Shown: positions 13,914 to 21,726 of the stretch, in pieces
Layout of the letters: each line of letters starts with the position of its first letter
Position numbering within the stretch: position 1 is the first letter of the stretch
Assembly (NCBI GenBank): GCA_964442365.1
Contig: CAYTZA010000007.1
Location: 1-26,820, forward strand
Direction of reading: 5' to 3'
Source of the DNA: CAYTZA01 sp964442365
GTDB taxonomy: Bacteria > Patescibacteriota > Minisyncoccia > Phycocordibacterales > DAORIS01
DNA: 26,820 nucleotides
Notes under the pieces: generated by a model
What the model saw: the letters and a program-made list of their open reading frames with translations, nothing else
Database searches by the model: none
What the model was told of the DNA's origin: nothing
Translations under genes and position numbers: made by a program

Positions 13914-16900
13914 CTAACTTTTCAAACGATTGCCAAAAAATAGTCTCTTTAAAAAGCCTGGTTTAGGCGAAAGTATTTTCATACGTTTATCCACAAAAGC
14001 TTTCTTATTGGATTCATATTTTGCCTTTTCTTTTGCAAGTTTTTCTGCTTCTTTTTTCTTTTTTTCTTCTTCAAGACGTTCGGCTATCTTATAACTATCG
14101 TAATCATCGTCATTGCTTTCAAGTGAAATTATACCCTCACCTCTAAACATCGCTTTAGTATCATCTCCAATCGCACGCCAAAGACCTTTTCTTTTTATAT
14201 CTCGCCATGAATCCCAGAAAAATCCTCTCTTCTCGAGTCCCTTTCTACTACCGTACATACCACTAGCAAGTGTCTCTATTTTTCTTTGATTAAACTGATC
14301 TGCCGATGGTTGAGGATCTTTCCATTTTTCTTCTTGTTCTGCAAGCCAAGCAAGATCAGACTTGATATCATCAATCTTTTTTTCATCTACCTCTTTTTGA
14401 GAAGGTGGTTCTTGTGGTTTCTCGGATTCTTCTTGAACAGGCTTATCCTCTTCCGCAGGTTTTTCAGCAAATACATCCTTAAGAGCCTTGTTATTTTTTT
14501 CTTGTAAGTCGTGCCACTTTTTATAATGAAAACTTTCTACTCCAGGTTTATTAGGAAGTGTGTCTGTCACATTTTCTTCTGCAGGAACAATCTCTACCAC
14601 AGGTTTAGTTAATCCTTCTTGGACAGGGATCGCTTCATCGATTTTATGACCAATCACTCCACCAACAATACCCGCTATACGATCACGTCTTTGTTTTTCT
14701 TGTTCAAGCAAACCCAAAGTTTGTTCTTCATACGTTCTTACTTCTGGCCATATTTTCGGTTCGGATGCGCCTTCTTCAGCCAGCTCAGGAACTTCTTGAT
14801 TAGACACTTCCTCTGAAGTTCTATTTTTGATATCTTCAGAAGCCTCTCCTACTCCTGTTTCTACAATAGGCAAACCAGTACCACCACGCACTTTATCTTG
14901 CTCTCCTTCTATGTGTGCCTTTATCTCATTAAACGCCTGAAACAAGATTTTCTGATCGTATTTCCCTATCGATTTAAATAGTTTTAAATTAGCAGATCCC
15001 ACCGTTATACTTCCCTTTTTGAGAATAGTTTCTAGTATTTGTATCCTTGCTGCATTTAACTGGTATCCTGATTGACCATTGGTTTTACCAATCATGTCAT
15101 TGTATTCCTCGAGTTGAATCTCCAATTGTTTGCGAAGTTTTGGATCATCAGGCAAAACAATCTCCATTTTACTTTCTTTCGAAGGAATTTTTTCCTTTTT
15201 TGGTTTTGAAGAAATTGGTTCTTTTTGTATAGGAGGCTCTTCGGTAGTATCCACCGCCGTAGTATCCAAGACCGCTGGTTCAACAACCGGAGATCTAAGA
15301 GGCGCCTGTTCATCAACAACTGTTACAGGCTCAGTACTAATTGGCTTACCATTTAGTCGATCTATACTACTCAAGATCTCTTTTTGTCGTTCTTCTAATT
15401 CATAAATCTCTTCTTCTTTTTTACCAATTACCTCCTCGTAACCCTTTTCTCGTTTTCTTTCGGCTAGTTTTATTTCTTGTTTCAGACGACTCAAATCTTT
15501 AAAGACGTCTTCTTTTTCACGAATAAGTCTTGCTAACCCTTTTTTTGGCACTTCAACAGCCTTTTTTCCACTCAATTGGTTAATGGTCTCTGCAATTTTT
15601 ATTTGTTGTTCTTCTAAAGAAGCAATCTCATTTTCTGCTTTTTCAATCTCTTCTCTATAACCATTTTTCTTTTTATATTTAAAAACCCATATATATTGTT
15701 CAAAACCAACTATATCTTTTTTAATTTCTTTATATTTTTTTTCGAGTTCTTTTATTTCTTTTTTCTTTAAATCTTCTACATCTCCAATAGTTCTTTCTTC
15801 TGTAGCGGCACGTCTTTTTGATCTTTTTACTAATTTTTCTAAAAGTACATCTGTAGAGCCTCCTCCATCTTTACCAGATTCTTTAGTCTTATTTATTTCC
15901 TTACTTGCTTGCGCATCTGGTCCACCTCCTGCTGCAACATCCGAAACAGGTTCTGGAACATCAACAATTTGTGTCGCTTGTTCTTCTGATGGAACAGATT
16001 TTTGTTCTGATAAAACAGGGCCTNNNNNNNNNNNNNNNNNNNNNNNNNNNNNNNNNNNNNNNNNNNNNNNNNNNNNNNNNNNNNNNNNNNNNNNNNNNNN
16101 NNNNNNNNNNNNNNNNNNNNNNNTTGTGTCGCTTGTTCTTCTGATGGAACAGATTTTTGTTCTGATAAAACAGGGCCTGCATCTCCAAAAATTTGAGTAT
16201 CGGAATCAGGAGTAGCCACTGAAACACTAGAAAGTTCCTGTTCTACTGGCACAACTTCTGATTGAGTCTCTTCTACAAGTTTTTTAGGGTCAATATATAA
16301 ATCTTCATCATCTTCTGCTTCAGGAAGTGGTTCTGATTCTGGATCTCGAGTTGAAACAAAGTTAGACTCAACCATACCTTTATCTGTTTCAGCGTTTACT
16401 CCTGCAAATTGATCACCAAAATTATCGTCATTATCTGAAGTTTCTTTTGATACCTCTCCAGATACTTCTGCAGGTTTTACTGATTTTGTTTGTTCTAAAA
16501 TATTTGATATATCAGCATGAATAGATGATCCTTCAAATTGTTTAAGTAAATCTTCGTCTGTCCGTGGCCTATGTTTTTTAACAGGCTCTTTAACAGACCC
16601 TTCATTTACAGGTACGGGTCTTTTTCTTTTACTAACACCCTCCAAAACCTTTCTTGCTCTTTTCACACCTTCCTTTCCCATCTTTAAAAGATGCTCCGGT
16701 AAGGGAGTTGGATCTGCATCATTTGGATCACGAGGTATTTTGGGTACATCCTTTAGGAAACCAAGACCGTCTTGAGTATCAGGTTTTTCAGGTTTTTTAC
16801 CACGCACACGCTTAACAATTACCTCAACCGCTTTTCCCACGATCCCATTTTCAGCTGGCACATCTGGACGATTTGCGATTTCTTGAAGTCTCTTATCAAG

Positions 16901-16951
16901 CTCAGGATTCCCTGTAGGAGGAACATTGGTATCTTGTCTTTCAGGTGACAT
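13914..16951 (-). CDS. Large coiled-coil, partly disordered protein, split by an assembly gap
   Basis: As given, the frame is broken by 100 N, but removing the N run and one 55-base repeat copy gives a single uninterrupted frame of 2,883 bases (960 residues). The N-terminal 280 residues are acidic, proline-rich and probably disordered, with basic patches. Next come two tandem coiled-coil modules of about 70 residues sharing GYxEEI, LEExQ and LxGK. A compact helical domain follows (LEIQLEEYNDMIGKTNGQSG and NLKLFKSIGKYDQKILFQAF), then an acidic linker, a conserved-looking stretch RKGLEKRGFFWDSWRDIKRK, and a Lys/Glu coiled coil with a basic tail. No signal peptide or membrane helix is seen. The start at 16951 has TAATAT 6 bases upstream. 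A TTG at 15575 within the frame is not a real start. It is preceded by a prepilin gene with 51 bases between. The function is unknown; a cytoplasmic scaffold is possible. Confidence 0.75.
15969..16178. repeat. 55-base exact direct repeat flanking the second N-gap
   Basis: Bases 15969-16023 are repeated exactly at 16124-16178 on either side of the 100 N. Both copies encode the same peptide (GPVLSEQKSVPSEEQATQ) in the same reading frame of the large coiled-coil gene. This supports a contig-end overlap rather than a biological duplication. Confidence 0.92.
16024..16123. other. Assembly gap (100 N) inside the coiled-coil gene
   Basis: Exactly 100 N. Because 100 is not a multiple of three, translating through it throws the downstream part out of frame and creates a false 352-residue protein. 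Collapsing the gap restores one frame. Confidence 0.88.
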
Positions 16952-17002
16952 ATAGCTATATTATCTCGTATTTATCTTAAAATGCCTAGACGACTTTATA
17001 CA

Positions 17003-17503
17003 CTAATTTATATAAGTAGATTCCAAAGCACGCTCAAGTCTACGAGAACTATTTAAATCGTTATTGTTATAACCAAAAGACTGAATCGTCATTTGTCCAA
17101 TCAAGATATTTCTATATACACGAACATCAGTATGAGCTTGTGGAGTATTTTCTCCAATATCAAATGAAAAATCATACCTAACACACTTATCAGGACCCGG
17201 GTCTTGTTGAGCTTCTGGACACTCTCCATCATATCCGTCTGTTATCTGATTTATAGTAATCGTATTATTGCCACAAACTAATAAACTTTCAGGATCAACA
17301 CCCTCTTCACTAAAAGCTTGTTTTACCTTATCAAGATATCGAGCACATTCGATACCACTATCAGATGCATAAAAAGCTTTTTGAGAATCACGACCAATAT
17401 TTGATATAACGAGCTGTTTAGAACTTGTCTGCACAATAGCCGCCGCTATAGCAAAAAGAAGAGACATAATCATAATTGAAAACAAAAGAGTAAAACCTCG
17501 CAT
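17003..17503 (-). CDS. PilX-like type IV prepilin
   Basis: A 166-residue protein with a very short type III leader: MRG then FTLLFSIMIMSLLFAIAAAI, matching a prepilin peptidase site (Gly before Phe) and the hydrophobic N-terminal helix of type IV pilins. The usual glutamate at position 5 of the mature protein is absent (Phe), as in minor pilins that prime assembly. The segment AFYASDSGIECARYLD after the helix is typical of PilX-like proteins. Four Cys residues in the globular part could form disulfides. It is divergent from the VirB2-like pilin gene and upstream of the large coiled-coil gene. No pilus ATPase is present in this window. Confidence 0.8.
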   Translation of the reverse strand: MRGFTLLFSIMIMSLLFAIAAAIVQTSSKQLVISNIGRDSQKAFYASDSGIECARYLDKVKQAFSEEGVDPESLLVCGNNTITINQITDGYDGECPEAQQDPGPDKCVRYDFSFDIGENTPQAHTDVRVYRNILIGQMTIQSFGYNNNDLNSSRRLERALESTYIN

Positions 17504-17539
17504 ATGTGTATATAATCATAACACGACTAAGATAGAACA

Positions 17540-17558
17540 ATGTTACAATACGTAACAT
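17540..17558 (+). promoter_or_regulatory. -10 element inside a perfect palindrome
   Basis: ATGTTAC (17540-17546), 5 bases, then GTAACAT (17552-17558). The palindrome contains TACAAT (17544-17549), which ends 7 bases before the ATG at 17557, so it covers the -10, the expected transcription start and the start codon. It is a good candidate operator. Confidence 0.45.
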
Positions 17559-17979
17559 GAAAATACACAGGAAATACATTCCGATACTCCTAGCATTTTG
17601 TATCTCTACTACTATTTTTACTATTCCTCTTTTTGTACATGGAGCTGGTGATCAAAGTGGAATATTCCCTCTCGTACGATGCGGTAACGATGACCAACAT
17701 CCTTGTGGTTTCGACGATGCTGTAGCCCTCCTCAACAGACTTATCGAACTTCTCTTTTATGCAGGAGTACTTGTTACCGTTTCTCTTTTGGTTTGGAATA
17801 GTATTCGCTATATAACCGCAGGCTCGAGTCCAGGACAACTTAGTAAAATACGAAGTATGTTCGGAACTATACTTGTTGGTTTTGGACTTATGCTCGGCTC
17901 ATGGCTAATCATAGATACGATCACCAATCTACTACTTAAAGACCCATCTGAAACCGGTATTACTAACCCACTCAAATAG
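17557..17979 (+). CDS. VirB2/TrbC-like type IV secretion pilin
   Basis: A 140-residue protein with an N-terminal signal peptide (hydrophobic residues 8-28 ending VHGAG), a short Cys-containing segment (VRCGNDDQHPCGFDD) and two membrane helices separated by a small basic loop (WNSIRYITAGSSPGQLSKIR). This layout is that of VirB2/TrbC-type pilin subunits, common in Patescibacteria. The -10 TACAAT is 7 bases before the ATG and no Shine-Dalgarno is seen. A VirD4-like ATPase lies 4 kb away, so the two may belong to one secretion or DNA-uptake system. The infC promoter follows within 10 bases of the stop codon. Confidence 0.75.
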   Translation: MKIHRKYIPILLAFCISTTIFTIPLFVHGAGDQSGIFPLVRCGNDDQHPCGFDDAVALLNRLIELLFYAGVLVTVSLLVWNSIRYITAGSSPGQLSKIRSMFGTILVGFGLMLGSWLIIDTITNLLLKDPSETGITNPLK

Positions 17980-17985
17980 TAGGTA

Positions 17986-18014
17986 TTGCAGGTAATCAGC
18001 AAGCGTGGTATACA
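17986..18014 (+). promoter_or_regulatory. infC promoter
   Basis: TTGCAG (17986-17991), a 17-base spacer and TATACA (18009-18014), with an extended -10 TGG in front. It is one of the best sigma-70 matches of the window. Transcription from about 18021 would give a leader of about 13 bases before the GTG at 18034. Confidence 0.65.
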
Positions 18015-18033
18015 TATTGCACAAATACAAACT

Positions 18034-18549
18034 GTGAGTACCCCACGAATTAGAATTAATCACTTTATAAAAGCGCCCGAATTGCGCGTAATTACCGATG
18101 ACGGACGCAATCTTGGCGTTATCTCCCTTCAAGAAGCTCTCCGAGAAGCAGAAGCCATGGGTGCTGACCTTATCGAAATATCACCCACTGCCACACCTCC
18201 TGTCGCTAAAATCATGGATTTTGGTAAATACCAATACCTTGAAAACAAAAAGCAGAAAGTGGCCAAAGCAAAAGCCCATGTAACAGAGACAAAATCTCTT
18301 CAAGTTAAGATAGGTACTGGAGATCATGACTTGGAACTTAAAGCTAAAAAGGCATCCGAATGGCTACGTGAAGGTAATCGTATAAAAATAGACCTTTATC
18401 TTACCGGACGATCTAAATACATGGAAATGAAATTCCTTACCGAAAGACTCGATAGAGTACTAAAACTCATATCAGAACCATATAAAGTAGCTGATTCTGT
18501 CAAAAAAGGCCCAAAAGGACTTACTATTGTTATAGAAAAAGGCGTATAG
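18034..18549 (+). CDS. infC: Translation initiation factor IF-3
   Basis: Binds the 30S subunit and controls fidelity of start-codon selection. The 171-residue product has the N-terminal domain (INHFIKAPELRVITDDGRNL, then EALREAEAMGADLIEISP), a lysine-rich linker and the C-terminal domain (KSLQVKIGTGDHDLELKAKK, RIKIDLYLTGRSKYMEM). The frame is open to a TTG at 17986, but that codon is part of the promoter -35, so I take the GTG at 18034 (product starts MSTPRIRIN). Unusual infC starts are known elsewhere (AUU in E. coli). It heads the conserved infC-rpmI-rplT cluster. Confidence 0.95.
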   Translation: MSTPRIRINHFIKAPELRVITDDGRNLGVISLQEALREAEAMGADLIEISPTATPPVAKIMDFGKYQYLENKKQKVAKAKAHVTETKSLQVKIGTGDHDLELKAKKASEWLREGNRIKIDLYLTGRSKYMEMKFLTERLDRVLKLISEPYKVADSVKKGPKGLTIVIEKGV

Positions 18550-18552
18550 GTA

Positions 18553-18581
18553 TAGACAAAAAGCCTTATATACGCTAATAT
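18553..18581 (+). promoter_or_regulatory. Candidate rpmI-rplT promoter
   Basis: TAGACA (18553-18558), a 17-base spacer and TAATAT (18576-18581), right after the infC stop codon. A start near 18588 would give a leader of about 15 bases before rpmI. It would allow L35 and L20 to be made apart from IF-3. Confidence 0.45.
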
Positions 18582-18602
18582 ACTTCTCTACATATAAATC
18601 GC

Positions 18603-18785
18603 ATGAAAACAAATAAGTCATACCTAAAACGCTTGAAAGTAACCCGCAATGGCAAGATTATTGGCCGTAAAGCAGGTCAAAACCATTTCAATGCGAAAGA
18701 AAGTGGTCGCTCACAAATCGGCAAAAGTAGAGGCGTACCTTTTGTCATGAATGCTAAAGCACGAAGTCGTTTTCTAGGAATCTAA
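18603..18785 (+). CDS. rpmI: 50S ribosomal protein L35
   Basis: A 60-residue basic protein of the large ribosomal subunit: MKTNKSYLKRLKVTRNGKII, then AGQNHFNAKESGRSQ and RSRFLGI. Length and composition match L35. It follows infC and precedes rplT by 13 bases, the standard bacterial order. Confidence 0.93.
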   Translation: MKTNKSYLKRLKVTRNGKIIGRKAGQNHFNAKESGRSQIGKSRGVPFVMNAKARSRFLGI

Positions 18786-18798
18786 ACAATACACAAAC

Positions 18799-19140
18799 AT
18801 GACACGAGTAAAAAAAGGAGTAAATGCACTAAAAACACGTCGAAACATCCTCAAACAAGTAAAAGGATATCGTTTTGGACGAGGAACAAAAGAACGTCAG
18901 GCATATGAAGCTATTTCACATGCTGGAGCTTACGCTTTTGCACACCGAAGAGATAAAAAAGGAGACATGCGCCGTCTTTTCAATGTTCGTATAAATGCAG
19001 GCCTTGGAGAAACCCTTTCTTATAGTAAATTTATTGGCGCTCTCAAAAAGAAAGGAATTGTTCTTGATCGTAAGATTCTTGCTGATCTCGCTGAAAACAA
19101 TCCTGAAGTCTTTCAAAAGGTAGTTGCTGAAACAAAATAA
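18799..19140 (+). CDS. rplT: 50S ribosomal protein L20
   Basis: A 113-residue 23S rRNA-binding protein needed early in large-subunit assembly. Family segments are MTRVKKGVNALKTRRNILKQ, KGYRFGRGTKERQAYEA, HRRDKKGDMRRLFNVRINAG and a C-terminal LADLAENNPEVFQKVV. Its stop codon is only 12 bases from that of the convergent nuclease gene. No separate forward terminator is visible. Confidence 0.96.
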   Translation: MTRVKKGVNALKTRRNILKQVKGYRFGRGTKERQAYEAISHAGAYAFAHRRDKKGDMRRLFNVRINAGLGETLSYSKFIGALKKKGIVLDRKILADLAENNPEVFQKVVAETK

Positions 19141-19160
19141 TCTCTCGCTCACCTAGAGAT
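19140..19160 (-). terminator. Possible terminator of the beta-CASP nuclease gene
   Basis: ATCTCT (19140-19145) pairs with AGAGAT (19155-19160). On the minus strand the stem is followed by TATTTTGTTTC. It overlaps the ends of both convergent genes. The stem is only six bases, so this is tentative. Confidence 0.35.
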
Positions 19161-20529
19161 CCAGAGTATATGTATTACCAAGTTCAGGGCATACAGCCTT
19201 GATACCTGCATAGTCACGCATACGTTGTGCAAGAAACATAGCTGCTTTTGGTTCTCCCATAGCGATAAATACCTGTTTAAGGGTACCTGAAGATTCAGAT
19301 GCAAATTCTACAAGATGATCTGAGTCTTTGTGAGAAGAATAGCCGTTGATCGATTCAATCTCTGCATTTACTTTAATCTCTTCACCCTGGATAATTACCT
19401 TTTTTGCTCCCTCCTCTATCTTTCTTCCGAGTGTACCCATAGACTGGTATCCTACAAAAAGTAAAATCGCGTCTTTGTCTGGTAAAAATCTTTTTTCATG
19501 AAATACAATTCTTCCACCAGAAGACATACCCGATCCTGCCATAATAATCTTAGGGCCTGAAATATCCTGAATACTTGAAGAATCTTTCATGTGAGCGACC
19601 ATTTTAAGTTTTGAAAAATCAAAAATATCATCACCACTTTTAATTCTCTCTTGTATGTCCTGTTTAAACTCTCTTGCCCACTGACGATATATATCAGTCA
19701 CTTTAATCGCAAGAGGAGAATCTATGAAAGTTGGCACTGGATCAATCTGTTTACTTTCAACTAAATCATTGATTTCATACAAAATATCCTGTGTTCTTTC
19801 GAGAGAAAATACTGGTATCACTAAAGTTTTTCTTTCAGCAATTACTCTTTGTATAATCGTTTTAAGTTTCAATCGACGCATGTCTTTTGGTTCATGATTT
19901 CGATCACCATACACTGATTCCATAACCATATAGTGTGCATCTGTAATAGATTCAGTATCACGCAAGAAAAGAGACGGCGAATTTCCTAAATCTCCAGTAA
20001 ATACAATCTTTTTCCCATTGCGCACAATCTCTATCATGGCAGAACCGAGGATATGACCCGCATCCTTAAAATAAAGCGTTACGTCTTCTTTGATTTTAAA
20101 AAGAGTGTGATATGGAATAGTATTCCACAAAGAGAGAGTCTTCTCTACATCTTTTTTAGTATACATAGGTTCAATACCCTTTGCTTCTGCATCGCGAGTT
20201 ATAAGACTCAATTGGTCATCAAGCATTACTTTAACAAGATCGAGCGTAGCCGGAGTAGAATATATAACTCCATGAAAACCATCTTTAATCAATTTAGCTA
20301 CACGACCAATATGATCGGCATGAGCGTGAGTGATAAGTAGAACGTCTACACTACTTGGATCATAAGAGAAATGACTGTGGTTAAAATCATCTGCATGTTG
20401 AACACCCTGCAATAATCCACAATCAACCACTATTTTGTATACACCTCCCTTTTCTGTTTTGAGTTCAAGTAAAAAATTTGCTCCAGTTACTGCACCCACT
20501 CCACCAAAAAAACTAAGAGTTGATGTCAT
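19153..20529 (-). CDS. Beta-CASP metallo-beta-lactamase ribonuclease
   Basis: Zinc-dependent nuclease of the CPSF73/YSH1-like beta-CASP family, acting in RNA processing and decay. The 458-residue product has the metallo-beta-lactamase core: TITHAHADHIGR-type motif (ITHAHADHIGR, near residue 70), KDAGHILGSAM and FTGDLG, then the beta-CASP insert (VIPVFSLERTQDILYEI, MAGSGMSSGGRI) and the C-terminal RMMBL motif INGYSSHKDSDHLVEF. Whether it acts as endo- or 5' exonuclease cannot be told from sequence. The start MTSTLSFFGGVGAVTG at 20529 is chosen over an upstream frame opening at 20562. It overlaps the preceding gene by 17 bases, implying coupled translation. Confidence 0.9.
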   Translation of the reverse strand: MTSTLSFFGGVGAVTGANFLLELKTEKGGVYKIVVDCGLLQGVQHADDFNHSHFSYDPSSVDVLLITHAHADHIGRVAKLIKDGFHGVIYSTPATLDLVKVMLDDQLSLITRDAEAKGIEPMYTKKDVEKTLSLWNTIPYHTLFKIKEDVTLYFKDAGHILGSAMIEIVRNGKKIVFTGDLGNSPSLFLRDTESITDAHYMVMESVYGDRNHEPKDMRRLKLKTIIQRVIAERKTLVIPVFSLERTQDILYEINDLVESKQIDPVPTFIDSPLAIKVTDIYRQWAREFKQDIQERIKSGDDIFDFSKLKMVAHMKDSSSIQDISGPKIIMAGSGMSSGGRIVFHEKRFLPDKDAILLFVGYQSMGTLGRKIEEGAKKVIIQGEEIKVNAEIESINGYSSHKDSDHLVEFASESSGTLKQVFIAMGEPKAAMFLAQRMRDYAGIKAVCPELGNTYTLDL

Positions 20530-20899
20530 GTTTTTTAAAATATTTATACGCAGCAATACCACCCAACATATCAGCGATCACATCCATACTTGTATCAAGC
20601 CAGTACCCTTCTATGTGTACAGAAGCAAGGCCTGCATACCATTCGAATACCTCCCACGAAACACCTACTATAAATACACCTAGAATTAATGCCGTTCCAG
20701 CACCTACACTCTTTTCTAACCAGCTAAAATACGAGCGAAACATAAGATACGAAAGACCAACAGAAAAACCAGCAAGAGCGTGAACAATTTCATCAAACCA
20801 CCACGAAGTCCAATACAATCGAAGTACAATTGCCACGATATGAAGTACGTAAACAAGACACAATGTACCGATCACTAAAAAAGGAAGCTTTTGTTTCAT
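20513..20899 (-). CDS. DUF2238/YjdF-like small membrane protein
   Basis: A 128-residue integral membrane protein with about four helices. It shows WWFDEIVHALAGFSVGL, SWEVFEWYAG and DTSMDVIADMLGGIAAY, an arrangement of acidic residues within helices typical of the YjdF/DUF2238 group, whose biochemical role is not established. TATACT ends 8 bases upstream of the ATG and there is no Shine-Dalgarno. It overlaps the beta-CASP nuclease gene by 17 bases. Confidence 0.7.
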   Translation of the reverse strand: MKQKLPFLVIGTLCLVYVLHIVAIVLRLYWTSWWFDEIVHALAGFSVGLSYLMFRSYFSWLEKSVGAGTALILGVFIVGVSWEVFEWYAGLASVHIEGYWLDTSMDVIADMLGGIAAYKYFKKHDINS

Positions 20900-20907
20900 A
20901 TATATTT

Positions 20908-20913
20908 AGTATA
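20908..20913 (-). promoter_or_regulatory. -10 element of the DUF2238-like gene
   Basis: TATACT on the minus strand, ending 8 bases before the ATG at 20899. It lies just beyond the 6S RNA terminator, so this gene pair probably has its own start of transcription. Confidence 0.45.
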
Positions 20914-20915
20914 TC

Positions 20916-20944
20916 AACAAAATATCCGTCTTAATATGACGGAT
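20916..20944 (-). terminator. Terminator of the 6S RNA gene
   Basis: ATCCGTC and GACGGAT (20944-20938 and 20930-20924 on the minus strand) form a perfect 7-base stem with a 7-base loop, followed by ATTTTGTT. It lies 6 bases after the predicted 6S RNA 3' end. Confidence 0.65.
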
Positions 20945-20950
20945 AGATTG

Positions 20951-21108
20951 TTAGGATTACTTGTGATCATTACCCTAGAGTTACCTCAAGGTGGGTGCCC
21001 GCAAAAGACATTGTTCAGAAATTCTCCGAAGAGAGTCTCATCCAAACGCTTCGATATAAGGCTCCCTAAAATAAAGATTAGTCAGGATAATGACCCAAAT
21101 AATCCTAA
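20951..21108 (-). ncRNA. ssrS: 6S RNA (SsrS-like)
   Basis: This 158-base stretch between ndk and the next gene folds as a 6S RNA, which mimics open promoter DNA and binds sigma-70 RNA polymerase. The ends pair over about 24 bases (TTAGGATTATTTGGGTCATT with the 3' end AAGTAATCCTAA and upstream bases). A large internal bubble follows, with a small 3'-side hairpin CCTTGAG-GTAA-CTCTAGG that resembles the CACCTTGAACC region of E. coli 6S. The upper arm is closed by GGGAGCC/GGCACCC and ends in a UUCG tetraloop (TCTC-TTCG-GAGA). The strand is set by at least five G-U pairs that would be A-C mismatches on the other strand. It has its own -10 box and terminator. Confidence 0.72.
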
Positions 21109-21112
21109 ATAA

Positions 21113-21140
21113 AGTATAGCCTATTCAGAGGCTCCGTCGA
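21113..21140 (-). promoter_or_regulatory. Promoter of the 6S RNA gene
   Basis: On the minus strand TCGACG (21140-21135), a 16-base spacer and TATACT (21118-21113). The -10 ends 4 bases before the first paired base of the 6S fold (21108), so the start would fall at 21106-21108. The -35 lies inside the 3' end of ndk. Confidence 0.5.
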
Positions 21141-21726
21141 GATTGACGTCATAGAGAATTTCTTCTTGAATAAGTCTATAGTCCACAAGCTCTTCAGAAC
21201 GAAACCATAAGTTTATTTCGTCTCCTGCTTCTTTTACAGAACCAGAAGCATGAACAATATTCCGCACTGATCTTTTATCAACATCAGAAGCTTCATATGA
21301 ATCAAGCATATAATCGCCACGTATCGTGCCGACATCCGACATGAGTGGTTCAGTACCACCAGTAATCTTACGTACCACAGAAACAGCATGCAGCCCCTCC
21401 CATACCATAGCCACAACAGGCCCACTCGTCATATATCGAGCCAATTTCTTCAAAAGAAGATTGGTAACTTCAAGTGGATCTTCTACAGGCGGAACCATAC
21501 CCTTATCTTTATATCCTTTAATCGTCTTCTCTCCTGTCTTCTGGCGCCACGTTGGATCCAAAGTATAGTGTTTTATAACCATATCAACCGTTGGCAGTAG
21601 CATCTTTGTGGCGACAAGTTTCAATCCAGCACGTTCATAACGCCTAATTACCTCTCCTATAAGACTTCTCTGAACAGCATCCGGTTTTATCAAAACTAAA
21701 GTTCTTTCACTGTTTTGGTGTTTCAT
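21121..21726 (-). CDS. ndk: Nucleoside diphosphate kinase with two insertions
   Basis: Transfers the gamma phosphate between NTPs and NDPs through a phosphohistidine. The N-terminus ERTLVLIKPDAVQRSLIGEV, the SGPVVAMVWEG segment, GTIRGDY and the active-site segment NIVHASGSVKEAGDEI (with its His) are all present. At 201 residues it is about 50-60 longer than common Ndk. One insert lies between the HY of the first half and SGPVV (TWRQKTGEKTIKGYKDKG and following), and a second, YEASDVDKRS, lies before the active-site His. It shares a 4-base ATGA overlap with the end of the VirD4-like gene. Confidence 0.9.
   Translation of the reverse strand: MKHQNSERTLVLIKPDAVQRSLIGEVIRRYERAGLKLVATKMLLPTVDMVIKHYTLDPTWRQKTGEKTIKGYKDKGMVPPVEDPLEVTNLLLKKLARYMTSGPVVAMVWEGLHAVSVVRKITGGTEPLMSDVGTIRGDYMLDSYEASDVDKRSVRNIVHASGSVKEAGDEINLWFRSEELVDYRLIQEEILYDVNLDGASE

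Noticed and set aside
15893..16227. Short frames reading through the N run
   Set aside because: They contain undetermined residues and the wrong frame after the gap; they are products of the assembly join.
20891..21112. A 73-residue plus-strand frame
   Set aside because: It covers the 6S RNA gene on the opposite strand and has no family likeness or ribosome binding site.
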